Source: Burkholderia ambifaria AMMD (GTDB lineage Bacteria; Pseudomonadota; Gammaproteobacteria; Burkholderiales; Burkholderiaceae). Taken from it: a stretch of DNA of 64,000 nucleotides. Where the stretch lies: NCBI RefSeq assembly GCF_000203915.1, contig NC_008391.1, positions 620,001 through 684,000 on the forward strand, read 5' to 3'. The position numbers and the translations under genes were made by a program. Positions 8,041 to 16,083 of the stretch are shown here, in pieces (within the stretch, counting starts at the first letter, position 1; every line of letters begins with the position of its first letter). A model generated the notes under the pieces. It ran no database searches. It was not told the origin of the DNA and worked only from the letters and a program-made list of their open reading frames with translations.

Positions 8041-8088
8041 GTAAATAGTATTTTGAAATTGCTTGCATCGTGACCATGCGTGTCCTAC

Positions 8089-8110
8089 ATTGGTTTCACA
8101 CAAAACCAAT
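8089..8110 (+). promoter_or_regulatory. ATTGGTTT-N6-AAACCAAT inverted repeat at the ribosome binding site
   Basis: A perfect 8-bp dyad with a six-base spacer ends one base before the CAGGAGAC ribosome binding site of the binding-protein gene. It could be a second operator or a 5' leader hairpin. Confidence 0.45.
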
Positions 8111-8121
8111 CAGGAGACACC

Positions 8122-9243
8122 ATGCGATACCTCATTACCGCGCTCTCGGTGGCCGTGGCCGCCGGCGCGCTGACTTCCGCGCACGCGCAGGAAGTCGTGA
8201 CGATCGGCCACTCGGCGCCGCTGACCGGCCCGCAGGCCGCAAACGGCAAGGACAACGAAAACGGCGCGCGCCTCGCGGTCGACGAGCTCAACAAGGCGGG
8301 TGTGAAAGTGGCCGGCAAGACGGTCACGTTCAAGCTGGTGTCCGACGACGACCAGGCCGACCCGAAGGCGGGCGTGCAGGTCGCGCAGAGCCTGGTCGAC
8401 AAGGGCGTCGTCGCGGTGCTCGGCCCGTACAACTCGGGCGTCGCGATTCCCGCGTCGCGCGTGTACGCCAATGCCGGCGTGCCGATGCTGCCGGTCGCGT
8501 CGAACCCGGCGCTGACGCGCCAGGGCTTCAAGAACATCTTCCGGATCGGCGCGAGCGACGAACAGCTCGGCGGCACGATGGCGACCTTCGCCGCGAAGAC
8601 GCTGAACGCGAAGACCGCAGTGGTCATCGACGATCGCACCGCGTACGGGCAGGGTGTCGCCGAGCAGTTCGCGAACGTCGCGAAGGCCAACGGGATCAAG
8701 ATCGTCGACCAGGAGTACACGAGCTCGTCGGCGACCGATTTCCTCGGCATTCTCACCAAGATCAAGGCCAGCAATCCCGACGTGATCTTCTTCGGCGGCT
8801 ATGCGGCGCAGGGCGCGCCGATGGCGAAGCAGATGAAGCAGCGCGGCCTGCGCGCGAAGCTGCTCGGCGGCGACGGCATCTGCTCGGCCGACATGGGCAA
8901 GGTCGCGGGCGAGGCCGCGTCGATCGTCTATTGCGCGCAGGGCGGCGTCGCGCTCGAGAAAACCTCGGCCGGCCGCGCATTCCTGAAGAAGTACCACGAC
9001 ACCTATCACACGGAGACGCAGGTCTACGGCGTCAACTACTACGACGGCATGAAGCTGCTCGCCGATGCGATGGTCAAGGCCGGCACGACCACCGACAAGG
9101 CGAAGCTGATCGCGCAACTGGCGAAATCGAACTACGCGGGTGTCGCGGGCACCTATTCGTTCGACGAACACGGCGACCTGAAGGGCGCGCCGACCACCGT
9201 CTACGTGATCCGCAACGGGCTGCCCGAACCGTACGCGAAGTAA
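8122..9243 (+). CDS. Periplasmic branched-chain/amide-type ABC substrate-binding protein (LivK-like)
   Basis: A 373-residue periplasmic binding protein type I. A cleavable signal peptide (MRYLITALSVAVAAGALTSA, with cleavage near HAQ) is followed by VVTIGHSAPLTGPQAANGKD, the standard opening of LivJ/LivK proteins, and by VVAVLGPYNSGVAIPASRVY. AGGAG precedes the ATG. No permease or ATPase gene lies nearby, so it must share a transporter encoded elsewhere or act alone as a sensor. Within this module its ligand is probably trans-3-hydroxy-L-proline or a related imino acid; that is inference from the neighbours, because LivK-type proteins bind many amino acids. Confidence 0.85.
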   Translation: MRYLITALSVAVAAGALTSAHAQEVVTIGHSAPLTGPQAANGKDNENGARLAVDELNKAGVKVAGKTVTFKLVSDDDQADPKAGVQVAQSLVDKGVVAVLGPYNSGVAIPASRVYANAGVPMLPVASNPALTRQGFKNIFRIGASDEQLGGTMATFAAKTLNAKTAVVIDDRTAYGQGVAEQFANVAKANGIKIVDQEYTSSSATDFLGILTKIKASNPDVIFFGGYAAQGAPMAKQMKQRGLRAKLLGGDGICSADMGKVAGEAASIVYCAQGGVALEKTSAGRAFLKKYHDTYHTETQVYGVNYYDGMKLLADAMVKAGTTTDKAKLIAQLAKSNYAGVAGTYSFDEHGDLKGAPTTVYVIRNGLPEPYAK

Positions 9244-9251
9244 CCGCCACC

Positions 9252-9273
9252 GGACGGCGCCGCGGCGCCGTCC
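9252..9273 (+). terminator. Intercistronic GC-rich palindrome
   Basis: A perfect 22-bp palindrome of GGACGGCGCCG and its complement lies in the 54-bp gap between the binding-protein and dehydratase genes. It lacks a clear T-run, so it may stabilise or partly attenuate the transcript, lowering dehydratase expression relative to the binding protein. Confidence 0.5.
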
Positions 9274-9297
9274 TTCGTCCTCCCGCTTTCGATCCTC

Positions 9298-10305
9298 ATG
9301 AAAATTTCCCGATCCCTTTCGACCGTCGAAGTCCATACCGGCGGCGAAGCCTTTCGCATCGTCACGAGCGGGCTGCCGCGCCTGCCGGGCGACACGATCG
9401 TCCAGCGCCGCGCGTGGCTCAAGGAGAACGCCGACGAGATCCGCCGTGCGCTGATGTTCGAGCCGCGCGGCCACGCCGACATGTACGGCGGCTACCTGAC
9501 CGAGCCGGTGTCGCCGACCGCGGATTTCGGCGTGATCTTCCTGCACAACGAGGGCTACAGCGACCATTGCGGGCACGGCGTGATCGCGCTGTCGACCGCC
9601 GCGGTCGAGCTCGGCTGGGTGCAGCGCACGGTGCCGGAGACGCGCGTCGGCATCGATGCGCCGTGCGGCTTCATCGAGGCGTTCGTGCAATGGGACGGCG
9701 AGCACGCGGGGCCCGTGCGCTTCGTCAACGTGCCGTCGTTCATCTGGCGGCGCGACGTGTCGGTCGACACGCCGTCGTTCGGCACCGTGACCGGCGACAT
9801 CGCGTACGGCGGCGCGTTCTACTTCTACGTCGACGGTGCGCCGTTCGACCTGCCGGTGCGCGAAGCGGCGGTGGAGAAGCTGATCCGCTTCGGCGCCGAA
9901 GTGAAGGCCGCCGCGAACGCGAAGTATCCGGTCGTGCATCCGGAGATTCCGGAAATCAACCATATCTACGGCACGATCATCGCGAATGCGCCGCGCCATC
10001 CGGGTTCGACGCAGGCGAACTGCTGCGTGTTCGCGGATCGCGAGGTCGACCGCTCGCCGACCGGCTCCGGCACCGGCGGACGTGTCGCGCAGCTGTACCA
10101 GCGAGGCGTGCTCGCGGCCGGCGACACGCTCGTCAACGAGTCGATCGTCGGCACGGTGTTCAAGGGGCGCGTGCTGCGCGAGACGATGGTTGGCGACATC
10201 CCGGCCGTGATTCCGGAAGTGGAGGGCAGCGCGCACATCTGCGGTTTCGCGAACTGGATCGTCGACGAGCGCGATCCGCTGACCTACGGTTTCCTCGTGC
10301 GCTGA
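9298..10305 (+). CDS. trans-3-hydroxy-L-proline dehydratase (proline racemase family)
   Basis: A 335-residue member of the proline racemase superfamily. The first catalytic position is Cys91 in SDHCGHG. The second, Cys in proline racemase and 4-hydroxyproline epimerase, is Thr255 in DRSPTGSGTGG. A Cys/Thr pair is the established hallmark of trans-3-hydroxy-L-proline dehydratases, which eliminate water to give delta-1-pyrroline-2-carboxylate. The reductase at 6064 would complete conversion to L-proline. The gene is downstream of the LivK-like gene in the same direction and ends in a strong terminator. The substrate is therefore well supported by both motif and context. Confidence 0.9.
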   Translation: MKISRSLSTVEVHTGGEAFRIVTSGLPRLPGDTIVQRRAWLKENADEIRRALMFEPRGHADMYGGYLTEPVSPTADFGVIFLHNEGYSDHCGHGVIALSTAAVELGWVQRTVPETRVGIDAPCGFIEAFVQWDGEHAGPVRFVNVPSFIWRRDVSVDTPSFGTVTGDIAYGGAFYFYVDGAPFDLPVREAAVEKLIRFGAEVKAAANAKYPVVHPEIPEINHIYGTIIANAPRHPGSTQANCCVFADREVDRSPTGSGTGGRVAQLYQRGVLAAGDTLVNESIVGTVFKGRVLRETMVGDIPAVIPEVEGSAHICGFANWIVDERDPLTYGFLVR

Positions 10306-10339
10306 ACGCCGGCGCACGGCATCGGGTTGTACCAGGCTT

Positions 10340-10375
10340 GGCGCGCGGTCCCATTGCAGGGCGCGCGCCTTTTTT
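10340..10375 (+). terminator. Rho-independent terminator after the hydroxyproline module
   Basis: GGCGCGCG pairs with CGCGCGCC across a 14-base loop and is followed by six T residues, 35 bp behind the dehydratase stop. Confidence 0.85.
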
Positions 10376-10487
10376 GTTGTGAAACCGCGCCATCGGATGC
10401 CATTTGCACGGGCCCGGGTCGGCCGCGGGCCGGTGTGCCGCGCGAGTTTTGGTACGATGCTGCCTTTCCAGCCGATCCCCCACCCGC

Positions 10488-13115
10488 GTGAATCGCCGAA
10501 ACGTGTCGTCAGTGCGTGATCTCTGTGCCAAATGGGTCGCGCGCGCCCAACCCGTCGCGGCCGCTGCCGCCGTGCCCGTCAAGCGTGTCCTGGCCACCGC
10601 CTGGCGCCGTCTCCGTCATCCGACGCGCCGCGGCGTGCTGCTCGCGGCCGCCGCCGTGCCGGTGCTGTTCCTGCTGTACGTACTGGCGCTGATTCCGTTC
10701 ACGCCGGGCATCGGCGACATTCGCAAGGCACGCGTCGACCAGCCGGCGCAGGTGCTGTCCGCCGACGGCAAGCTGCTGGCGGAATTCAAGCCGTCGAACC
10801 GCGAATGGGTGCCGCTCAAGCAGATTTCGCCGCACATGGTCGATGCGCTGATCGCGACCGAGGATCACCGCTTCTACGAGCACCACGGCCTCGACTGGAA
10901 GCGCACGGCGTCGGCCGCGCTCCATACGTTCTCCGGCAACCGCCAAGGCGGCTCGACGATCACGCAGCAGCTCGCGCGCAACCTGTATCCGGACGAGATC
11001 GGCCGCGCGCCGACGCTCACGCGCAAGGTAAAGGAGGCGATCACCGCGCTGAAGATCGAGGCCATCTACAGCAAGCCGCAGATCCTCGAGACCTACCTGA
11101 ACACGGTGCCGTTCCTGTACAACGCGTACGGTGTCGAGATGGCCGCGCGCACCTATTTCGACAAGTCGGCCGACCAGCTCGACGTGCTCGACAGCGCGAC
11201 GCTCGTCGGGATGCTGAAGGGCAACAGCTACTACAACCCGGTGCTGAACCCCGAGCGCGCACTGCAGCGGCGCAATACGGTGCTCGGCCAGATGGTGAAG
11301 TACGGCAAGCTGTCGCCGGCGCAGTTCGCGCAGCTGCAGCGCCGGCCCCTGCGCGTCGATTTCGAGCGCCAGAAGGAGCCGCCGGGGCCCGCGCCGCATT
11401 TCGCGCAGCAGTTGCGCAAATGGTTGATCGGCTGGGCCGACCGCAACGACTACAACATCTATTCGGACGGGCTGATCGTGCGCACCACGATCGATGCGCG
11501 GCTGCAGCAGATGGCGACCCAGGCGCTGACGCAGCAGGCGAACCAACTGCAGGGGATCGCGAACAACGCGTGGAGCGGCCGCGACGGCTGCGGCACCGAT
11601 AACGAGGTGTTCCGCACCTTCATGCGCGAGTCGCCCGAGTACAAGGCCGCGCAGGACGCCGGCAAGGACGATGCGGCCGCGATGAAGCAGCTCGCCGCCG
11701 ACCGAGGTTTCATGCGCGCGCTGTGCAAGGCGAAGACCGACGTGCAGGCCGGCTTCGTCGCGATCGATCCGCGTGACGGGCAGATCCGCGCGTGGGTCGG
11801 CAGCCGCGACTTCACGAACGAGCCGTTCGATCACGTGTCGCAGGCACGGCGCCAGCCGGGTTCGACCTTCAAGCCGTTCGTCTATGGCGCCGCGTTCGCG
11901 AACGGGATGAAGCCGGAGGACACGTTCGTCGACCAGGCGATCGAGATTCCACTGAAGGGCGGCGAGATCTGGCGCCCGAACGACGATGCACCGCCCACCG
12001 GCAAGCCGATGACGCTGCGCGACGCGGTCGCGCTGTCGCGCAACCGGATCACCGCGCAGGTGATGGAGAAGGTCGGCCCGGCGGCCGTCGCGCGGCTCGC
12101 GCGCGACATGGGCGTGCGCGAGAGCCCGCTCGAGCGTGTGCCGTCGCTCGCGCTCGGCACGAGCCCCGTGACGCTGAAGGAGATGGTCGCGTCGTACGCG
12201 ACGATCGCGAACGGCGGGCTGTACGTCGAGCCGCAAATGGTCACGCGCATCGAGACCCGCCAGGGCGACGTGCTCGCCGAATACGCGCCGACGCCGCCCG
12301 AGCGCGCGCTCGACGCGGAAACCGACAAGACGCTGCTCGACGTGATGCGCGACGTCGTGACGCGCGGCACCGGCGGCAGCATCCGTACGCGCTTCGGGAT
12401 TCGCGGCGACGTGGCCGGCAAGACCGGCACCACGCAGGACAACGCGGACGGCTGGTTCATCCTGATGCAGCCGGGGCTGGTCGCCGGCGCGTGGGTCGGC
12501 TTCGACGACGGCCGCGTGACGCTGCGCAGCGACTACTGGGGGCAAGGCGCGCACAGCGCGCTGCCGATCGTCGGCGACTTCTTCCAGCGCGCGCAACGGG
12601 CGCGGATCGTCGACACGAAGCTGAAATTCGATACCGAGCCGTCGCCCGGCTGGTTCGCGTCGGCGCGCGAACGGGTGACGGACCTGTTCGACGGCTGGTT
12701 CGGCCCCGAATCGAAGCAGGAGCCGGCGCCCGTGAGGACCCAGCGTATCGAGCGTCAGCCCGACGAGGACACAGACGAGGCGTCGGCCGCGTCCGCCGCG
12801 TCGGCACCCGTGCCGGCATCCGGCGGCGTCGTCGAGGAATGGATCCCGGCGTCGGAGGTGGCGGCGTCGGCCGCCGCGTTGTCGGCGGGCGCGTCGCAAT
12901 CGCAGCCCGTGCAGCCGCCGGCGGCGGGGGGAGGCAGCGCGGCGAGTTCCGGCAATACCGGTGGCGGCGGCCTCGGCTCCGCACCGGCCACGGCGCCTTC
13001 CACCGTGCCGGCACCTTCACCTTCACCGGCTCCGGCACCTTCACCGACGCCGGCACCTTCACCGACGCCGGCACCGGCGCCCGCTTCACCCGACGCGACC
13101 AGCGGTTCGGAGTAA
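10488..13115 (+). CDS. Class A penicillin-binding protein (PBP1A-like, bifunctional)
   Basis: About 875 residues. A short cytoplasmic basic segment and one membrane anchor (around RRGVLLAAAAVPVLFLLYV) precede a GT51 transglycosylase domain with TEDHRFYEHHG and GGSTITQQLARN, then a transpeptidase domain with the active-site serine in GSTFKPF, SRN and KTGTTQ. It polymerises and cross-links peptidoglycan at the outer face of the inner membrane. The C-terminal ~130 residues are a low-complexity tail rich in Ala, Ser and Pro, ending in a repeated PAPSPTPAPSPTP run that corresponds to tandem DNA repeats near 13010-13080. The start is uncertain: GTG at 10488 or 10503 fits the family, while ATG at 10404 adds an Arg/Cys-rich stretch not expected here. 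Confidence 0.88.
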   Translation: MNRRNVSSVRDLCAKWVARAQPVAAAAAVPVKRVLATAWRRLRHPTRRGVLLAAAAVPVLFLLYVLALIPFTPGIGDIRKARVDQPAQVLSADGKLLAEFKPSNREWVPLKQISPHMVDALIATEDHRFYEHHGLDWKRTASAALHTFSGNRQGGSTITQQLARNLYPDEIGRAPTLTRKVKEAITALKIEAIYSKPQILETYLNTVPFLYNAYGVEMAARTYFDKSADQLDVLDSATLVGMLKGNSYYNPVLNPERALQRRNTVLGQMVKYGKLSPAQFAQLQRRPLRVDFERQKEPPGPAPHFAQQLRKWLIGWADRNDYNIYSDGLIVRTTIDARLQQMATQALTQQANQLQGIANNAWSGRDGCGTDNEVFRTFMRESPEYKAAQDAGKDDAAAMKQLAADRGFMRALCKAKTDVQAGFVAIDPRDGQIRAWVGSRDFTNEPFDHVSQARRQPGSTFKPFVYGAAFANGMKPEDTFVDQAIEIPLKGGEIWRPNDDAPPTGKPMTLRDAVALSRNRITAQVMEKVGPAAVARLARDMGVRESPLERVPSLALGTSPVTLKEMVASYATIANGGLYVEPQMVTRIETRQGDVLAEYAPTPPERALDAETDKTLLDVMRDVVTRGTGGSIRTRFGIRGDVAGKTGTTQDNADGWFILMQPGLVAGAWVGFDDGRVTLRSDYWGQGAHSALPIVGDFFQRAQRARIVDTKLKFDTEPSPGWFASARERVTDLFDGWFGPESKQEPAPVRTQRIERQPDEDTDEASAASAASAPVPASGGVVEEWIPASEVAASAAALSAGASQSQPVQPPAAGGGSAASSGNTGGGGLGSAPATAPSTVPAPSPSPAPAPSPTPAPSPTPAPAPASPDATSGSE
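13010..13080 (+). repeat. Tandem 18-bp repeats encoding the PBP proline tail
   Basis: Imperfect copies of an 18-bp unit (CGCCGGCACCTTCACCGA) lie at the 3' end of the PBP gene and encode the PAPSPT repeat. Such a run can change copy number by slippage without shifting the frame. Confidence 0.65.
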
Positions 13116-13194
13116 CGAGCCGTTCAGATTTCGCGCGATGCTGCCGTAATCACGTTGTCACGACAGCTCGCGCGGGCCGCTCCGCGCCATTCCG

Positions 13195-14070
13195 ATGCCG
13201 CTCATCACCGATTACGTCGCGCTTGCGCGCGATGACGTCGCCGCCGGCGTCCCGCTCGGCTTCGATCTCTACGATGCGGGCGGCGCCGCGCTGCTGCCCG
13301 CCGGCGCCACGCTGCGCGATCCCGCGCAGCACGACTTCCTGTTCGATCACTTCCGGCCCGTTCGCAGGCGCGATGACGCCGGACCCGCTGCGTCCGACGG
13401 CGACACCGTGCCGGCGGCCGCGCACATGGGACTGTCGGCCGGCGCCGCAATCGGCATCCGCCGGCGGGTCGGTGCGGCCCGCGTGCTGCAACGCTGCCGG
13501 TTGATCGGAATCGGCGCATCGGGCGTGCTGTTCGTCGAACCGCGGCCGTCGGCGGTGTTCGATTTCGCCCGCGGCGACGACGTCGAGGCGGTCGCGATCG
13601 GCCGCTCGGCGGTGTCGCGCTTCGGTGCGACGGTCGAGACGGTGCAGACCGTAGGCGGCGCGCCGTTCATGGTGCTGTCGCCGCCGGGCTTCGTCGACCG
13701 GTTGCGCACGCGCGTCGAGCCGCGCGTGCCGGTACGGATCGCGGCCTGCTGCACCGGCGGGCCGGCGCAGGCCGACGGCATCGGGATCGTTCACGATCTG
13801 AGCCTGAACGGATTGTCGATCGCGGTCGACCGGCCGCTCGCCGCCGCCGGCGAGCCGTTGCGCGTGCAGTTGCCGTACATGGACGGCGATCGTATCGCGC
13901 TGCTGGCGCTCGACGCCACGGTGCGCGCGGTGCACGCGGAGCCCGCGACACCGGGCTGGACGCTTCATCACGCTGCGTTCAGCGAAATCGCCGCGGCCGA
14001 CCGCATCCGCCTGAAGGCGTTGCTGTTCGACCTGTCGGTGGAAAGCACGGAGGCTGATCCCGTCCGCTGA
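13195..14070 (+). CDS. PilZ-domain cyclic-di-GMP binding protein (YcgR-like)
   Basis: A 291-residue cytoplasmic protein. The C-terminal PilZ domain (about 175-280) shows both c-di-GMP motifs: RVEPRVPVRI (RxxxR) and HDLSLNGLSIAV (DxSxxG). The N-terminal half resembles the YcgR-N flagellar brake domain (an extended beta barrel after PAGATLRDP). YcgR-like proteins slow flagella when c-di-GMP rises; that role is inferred. The ATG at 13195 has no strong ribosome binding site. It lies 79 bp behind the PBP gene on the same strand and is probably an independent unit. Confidence 0.75.
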   Translation: MPLITDYVALARDDVAAGVPLGFDLYDAGGAALLPAGATLRDPAQHDFLFDHFRPVRRRDDAGPAASDGDTVPAAAHMGLSAGAAIGIRRRVGAARVLQRCRLIGIGASGVLFVEPRPSAVFDFARGDDVEAVAIGRSAVSRFGATVETVQTVGGAPFMVLSPPGFVDRLRTRVEPRVPVRIAACCTGGPAQADGIGIVHDLSLNGLSIAVDRPLAAAGEPLRVQLPYMDGDRIALLALDATVRAVHAEPATPGWTLHHAAFSEIAAADRIRLKALLFDLSVESTEADPVR

Positions 14071-14354
14071 GATGCGGTCGTCGTTGCACATCGTCGGGCG
14101 GCGTCGTTCATGGCCCGGGTGGATCGACGGGCCCAGACGGGGCATGCCACAGCGCGCCCCGGTTTATTGGGTGCGGATGTGACGTTAATCATCTGATGAT
14201 TGGACCGAATGCGCGGAAATTGTACGGAATTCGGTCAACAGTGAATTCGCGATTTAAGTATTTACCCTGATAGCCGAGCCGCCTAGACTTTCACTCATGC
14301 GCAACGACTACCGAGTCCGAAGCGCCTGACAAAACAATCTGGAGGTAACGCATC

Positions 14355-14684
14355 ATGAAATCGCTGATCAAGGCAGTTGCACTGGCCGCACTGGTGGCCG
14401 CACCGATCGTGTCGTTCGCCCAATCGAACCAGCAGCCGTTGACGCGCGCGCAAGTGCGTGCCGAGCTGGTCCAGCTCGAGAAGGCCGGCTACAACCCGAA
14501 CGACTGGATGAACTATCCGGAAAACATTCAGGCCGCACAGGCAAAGATCGCGGCAGCCCAGAACACCGGTGCACAGGCTGACGCAACGGGCTACGGCTCG
14601 AACCCGGTCGCGACGTCGCAGTCGGGCCAGCGCGTGACGGTGCCGGCCGCGGCCGACCGTTCGTCGGTGTACTTCGGTCACTAA
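14355..14684 (+). CDS. DUF4148 secreted protein
   Basis: A 109-residue protein. A signal peptide (MKSLIKAVALAALVAAPIVS, cut after SFA) is followed by the DUF4148 motif LTRAQVRAELVQLEKAGYNP near residues 30-50 and a Gln/Ala-rich body. The family is small, periplasmic or secreted, highly expanded in Burkholderia and of unknown function. A good ribosome binding site (TGGAGGTAAC) precedes the ATG, and the gene has its own terminator, so it is probably a single-gene unit. The 285-bp region before it is AT-rich and likely holds its promoter. Confidence 0.85.
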   Translation: MKSLIKAVALAALVAAPIVSFAQSNQQPLTRAQVRAELVQLEKAGYNPNDWMNYPENIQAAQAKIAAAQNTGAQADATGYGSNPVATSQSGQRVTVPAAADRSSVYFGH

Positions 14685-14732
14685 GCCATTCGCTGCGCGG
14701 CCTGCAGGCCGCCGGCGACGCCGTATCGAAAG

Positions 14733-14763
14733 GCCTGCACTCGTGTCGAGTGCAGGCTTTTTT
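14733..14763 (+). terminator. Rho-independent terminator after the DUF4148 gene
   Basis: GCCTGCACTCG pairs with CGAGTGCAGGC around a TGT loop and is followed by six T residues. Confidence 0.9.
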
Positions 14764-14953
14764 GCGTCCGCCGCACGCGTGGCGCCGGCTGACAATCCGC
14801 CGCGCGTGCGCTAGCATCGCGGTCGGCCTCGCCACGCCACGGCAGCCGTGGCGGATGGCGTGGCGCCGGCTTGTCCGCGATGCCGCGCACCGAGGCGCGG
14901 CGGCAAGCCCGGCACGAGGTTCCACCAATCAACGAAAACAAACAGGAGCATCC

Positions 14954-15358
14954 ATGCGTGTCTTGACCGGTCTGCTGTGCGCGCTCGCGCTGACGGCGAA
15001 TCTTGCCCATGCGCAGGCGAATTGTGCGGAAACGACGGATCAGGCGGCGATGACGGCGTGTGCCGATCGCGCGTACAAGAAATCCGACGCGGAGCTGAAT
15101 CGCACTTACCAGGCCGTCACCGCGCGCCTGCGCGATGCGAAGCCGCTCGCCGAGAAACTCGTGAATGCGCAGCGCACGTGGATTGCGTACCGCGATGCCG
15201 AATGCAACTTCTCCAGTGCGAACGCCGAAGGCGGCAGCGCGTATTCGATGGTCGTGTCGACCTGCCTCGACGATCTGACGAAGATTCGCAACGAGACGCT
15301 GAAGGGGTATCTGTCCTGCGAGGAAGGCGATCTCGCGTGCCCGGTGCCGGCGAAGTAA
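14954..15358 (+). CDS. DUF1311 (LprI-type) periplasmic protein
   Basis: A 134-residue secreted protein. A signal peptide (MRVLTGLLCALALTANLA, cut at AHA) is followed by the Cys-containing DUF1311 domain: CAETTDQAAMTACADRAYKKSDAELNRTYQ (described in parts), then AQRTWIAYRDAECNF and STCLDDLTKIRNETL. Members related to LprI inhibit lysozymes or bind in the periplasm, but most are uncharacterised. AGGAG lies eight bases before the ATG. The first in-frame Met is far upstream, but the signal peptide fixes this start. Confidence 0.8.
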   Translation: MRVLTGLLCALALTANLAHAQANCAETTDQAAMTACADRAYKKSDAELNRTYQAVTARLRDAKPLAEKLVNAQRTWIAYRDAECNFSSANAEGGSAYSMVVSTCLDDLTKIRNETLKGYLSCEEGDLACPVPAK

Positions 15359-15435
15359 AAGCCGCGGCGTCCGGCCGGCCGCGGGGCCCGCACGGCCCGC
15401 GGCCGCCGCAAGCCCGTGATTAGCGTGAACAGGCG

Positions 15436-16083
15436 CTAGACGTCGTCCGTTTCGTCGAGCAGCTTGTGCCGCATCGCATAGCGGACCAGCGCCGCTTCGT
15501 GCGGCATCTGCATCTTTTCCAGGATCCGGGTCTTGTAGGTGCTGACCGTCTTCGCGCTCACGCATAGCGCCTGCGCGATCTCGGTCAGCGTCTGTCCGGC
15601 GGCGATCCGGCGGAACACGTCGAATTCGCGATCGGACAAGCGCTGATGCGGCAGCGTCTCGGCCGGCTCGTTCAGGCTCTGCGCGAACTGCTCGGCCATC
15701 GCGAGGCTCACGTAGACGCCGCCCGACGCAACCTTCGTCACCGCGCCCACCAGTTCGGCGCTCGCGCTTTCCTTCGTCAGATAGCCCGATGCACCGGCGC
15801 GGAACGCGCGTACCGCATATTGCTGTTCCGCGTGCATGGTCAGCACGAGCACGCGCAGCGCGGGCTTCTCGTCCTTGATCTGCTTGATCAGCTCGACGCC
15901 GTTGCGGCCCGGCATCGACAGGTCGAGCACCAGCACCTGCGCGGGCGTCGAACGAACCAGCGCGATCGTCGACGGGCCGTCGCACGCTTCGCCGGCCACC
16001 TCGAATCCGGTGGCGTTCTGGAGGATGTGCCGCAGACCGTCGCGCACGAGCGTATGGTCGTCGGCGATGAGCACCTTGATCAT
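15436..16083 (-). CDS. NarL/FixJ-type response regulator
   Basis: A 215-residue DNA-binding response regulator. The receiver domain (1-120) has the DD pair in LIADDHTLVRDG, the phosphoacceptor in VLVLDLSMPG, the switch Thr in VLVLTMHAEQ and the Lys in GYLTKESAS. The LuxR/NarL helix-turn-helix (about 148-210) reads LSDREFDVFRRIAAGQTLTEIAQ then VSAKTVSTYKTRI. Its start codon overlaps the stop of the upstream histidine kinase gene (ATGA), so the pair is translationally coupled and is a cognate two-component system. It is a possible ligand for the TTGTAGG-N6-CCTACAA boxes near the fnr genes, since regulators of this fold bind such dyads; that is inference. Confidence 0.88.
   Translation of the reverse strand: MIKVLIADDHTLVRDGLRHILQNATGFEVAGEACDGPSTIALVRSTPAQVLVLDLSMPGRNGVELIKQIKDEKPALRVLVLTMHAEQQYAVRAFRAGASGYLTKESASAELVGAVTKVASGGVYVSLAMAEQFAQSLNEPAETLPHQRLSDREFDVFRRIAAGQTLTEIAQALCVSAKTVSTYKTRILEKMQMPHEAALVRYAMRHKLLDETDDV

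Noticed and set aside
8110..10317. Minus-strand frame of 735 codons over the binding protein and dehydratase
   Set aside because: Arg/His-rich shadow typical of high-GC genes; both plus-strand proteins are well supported.
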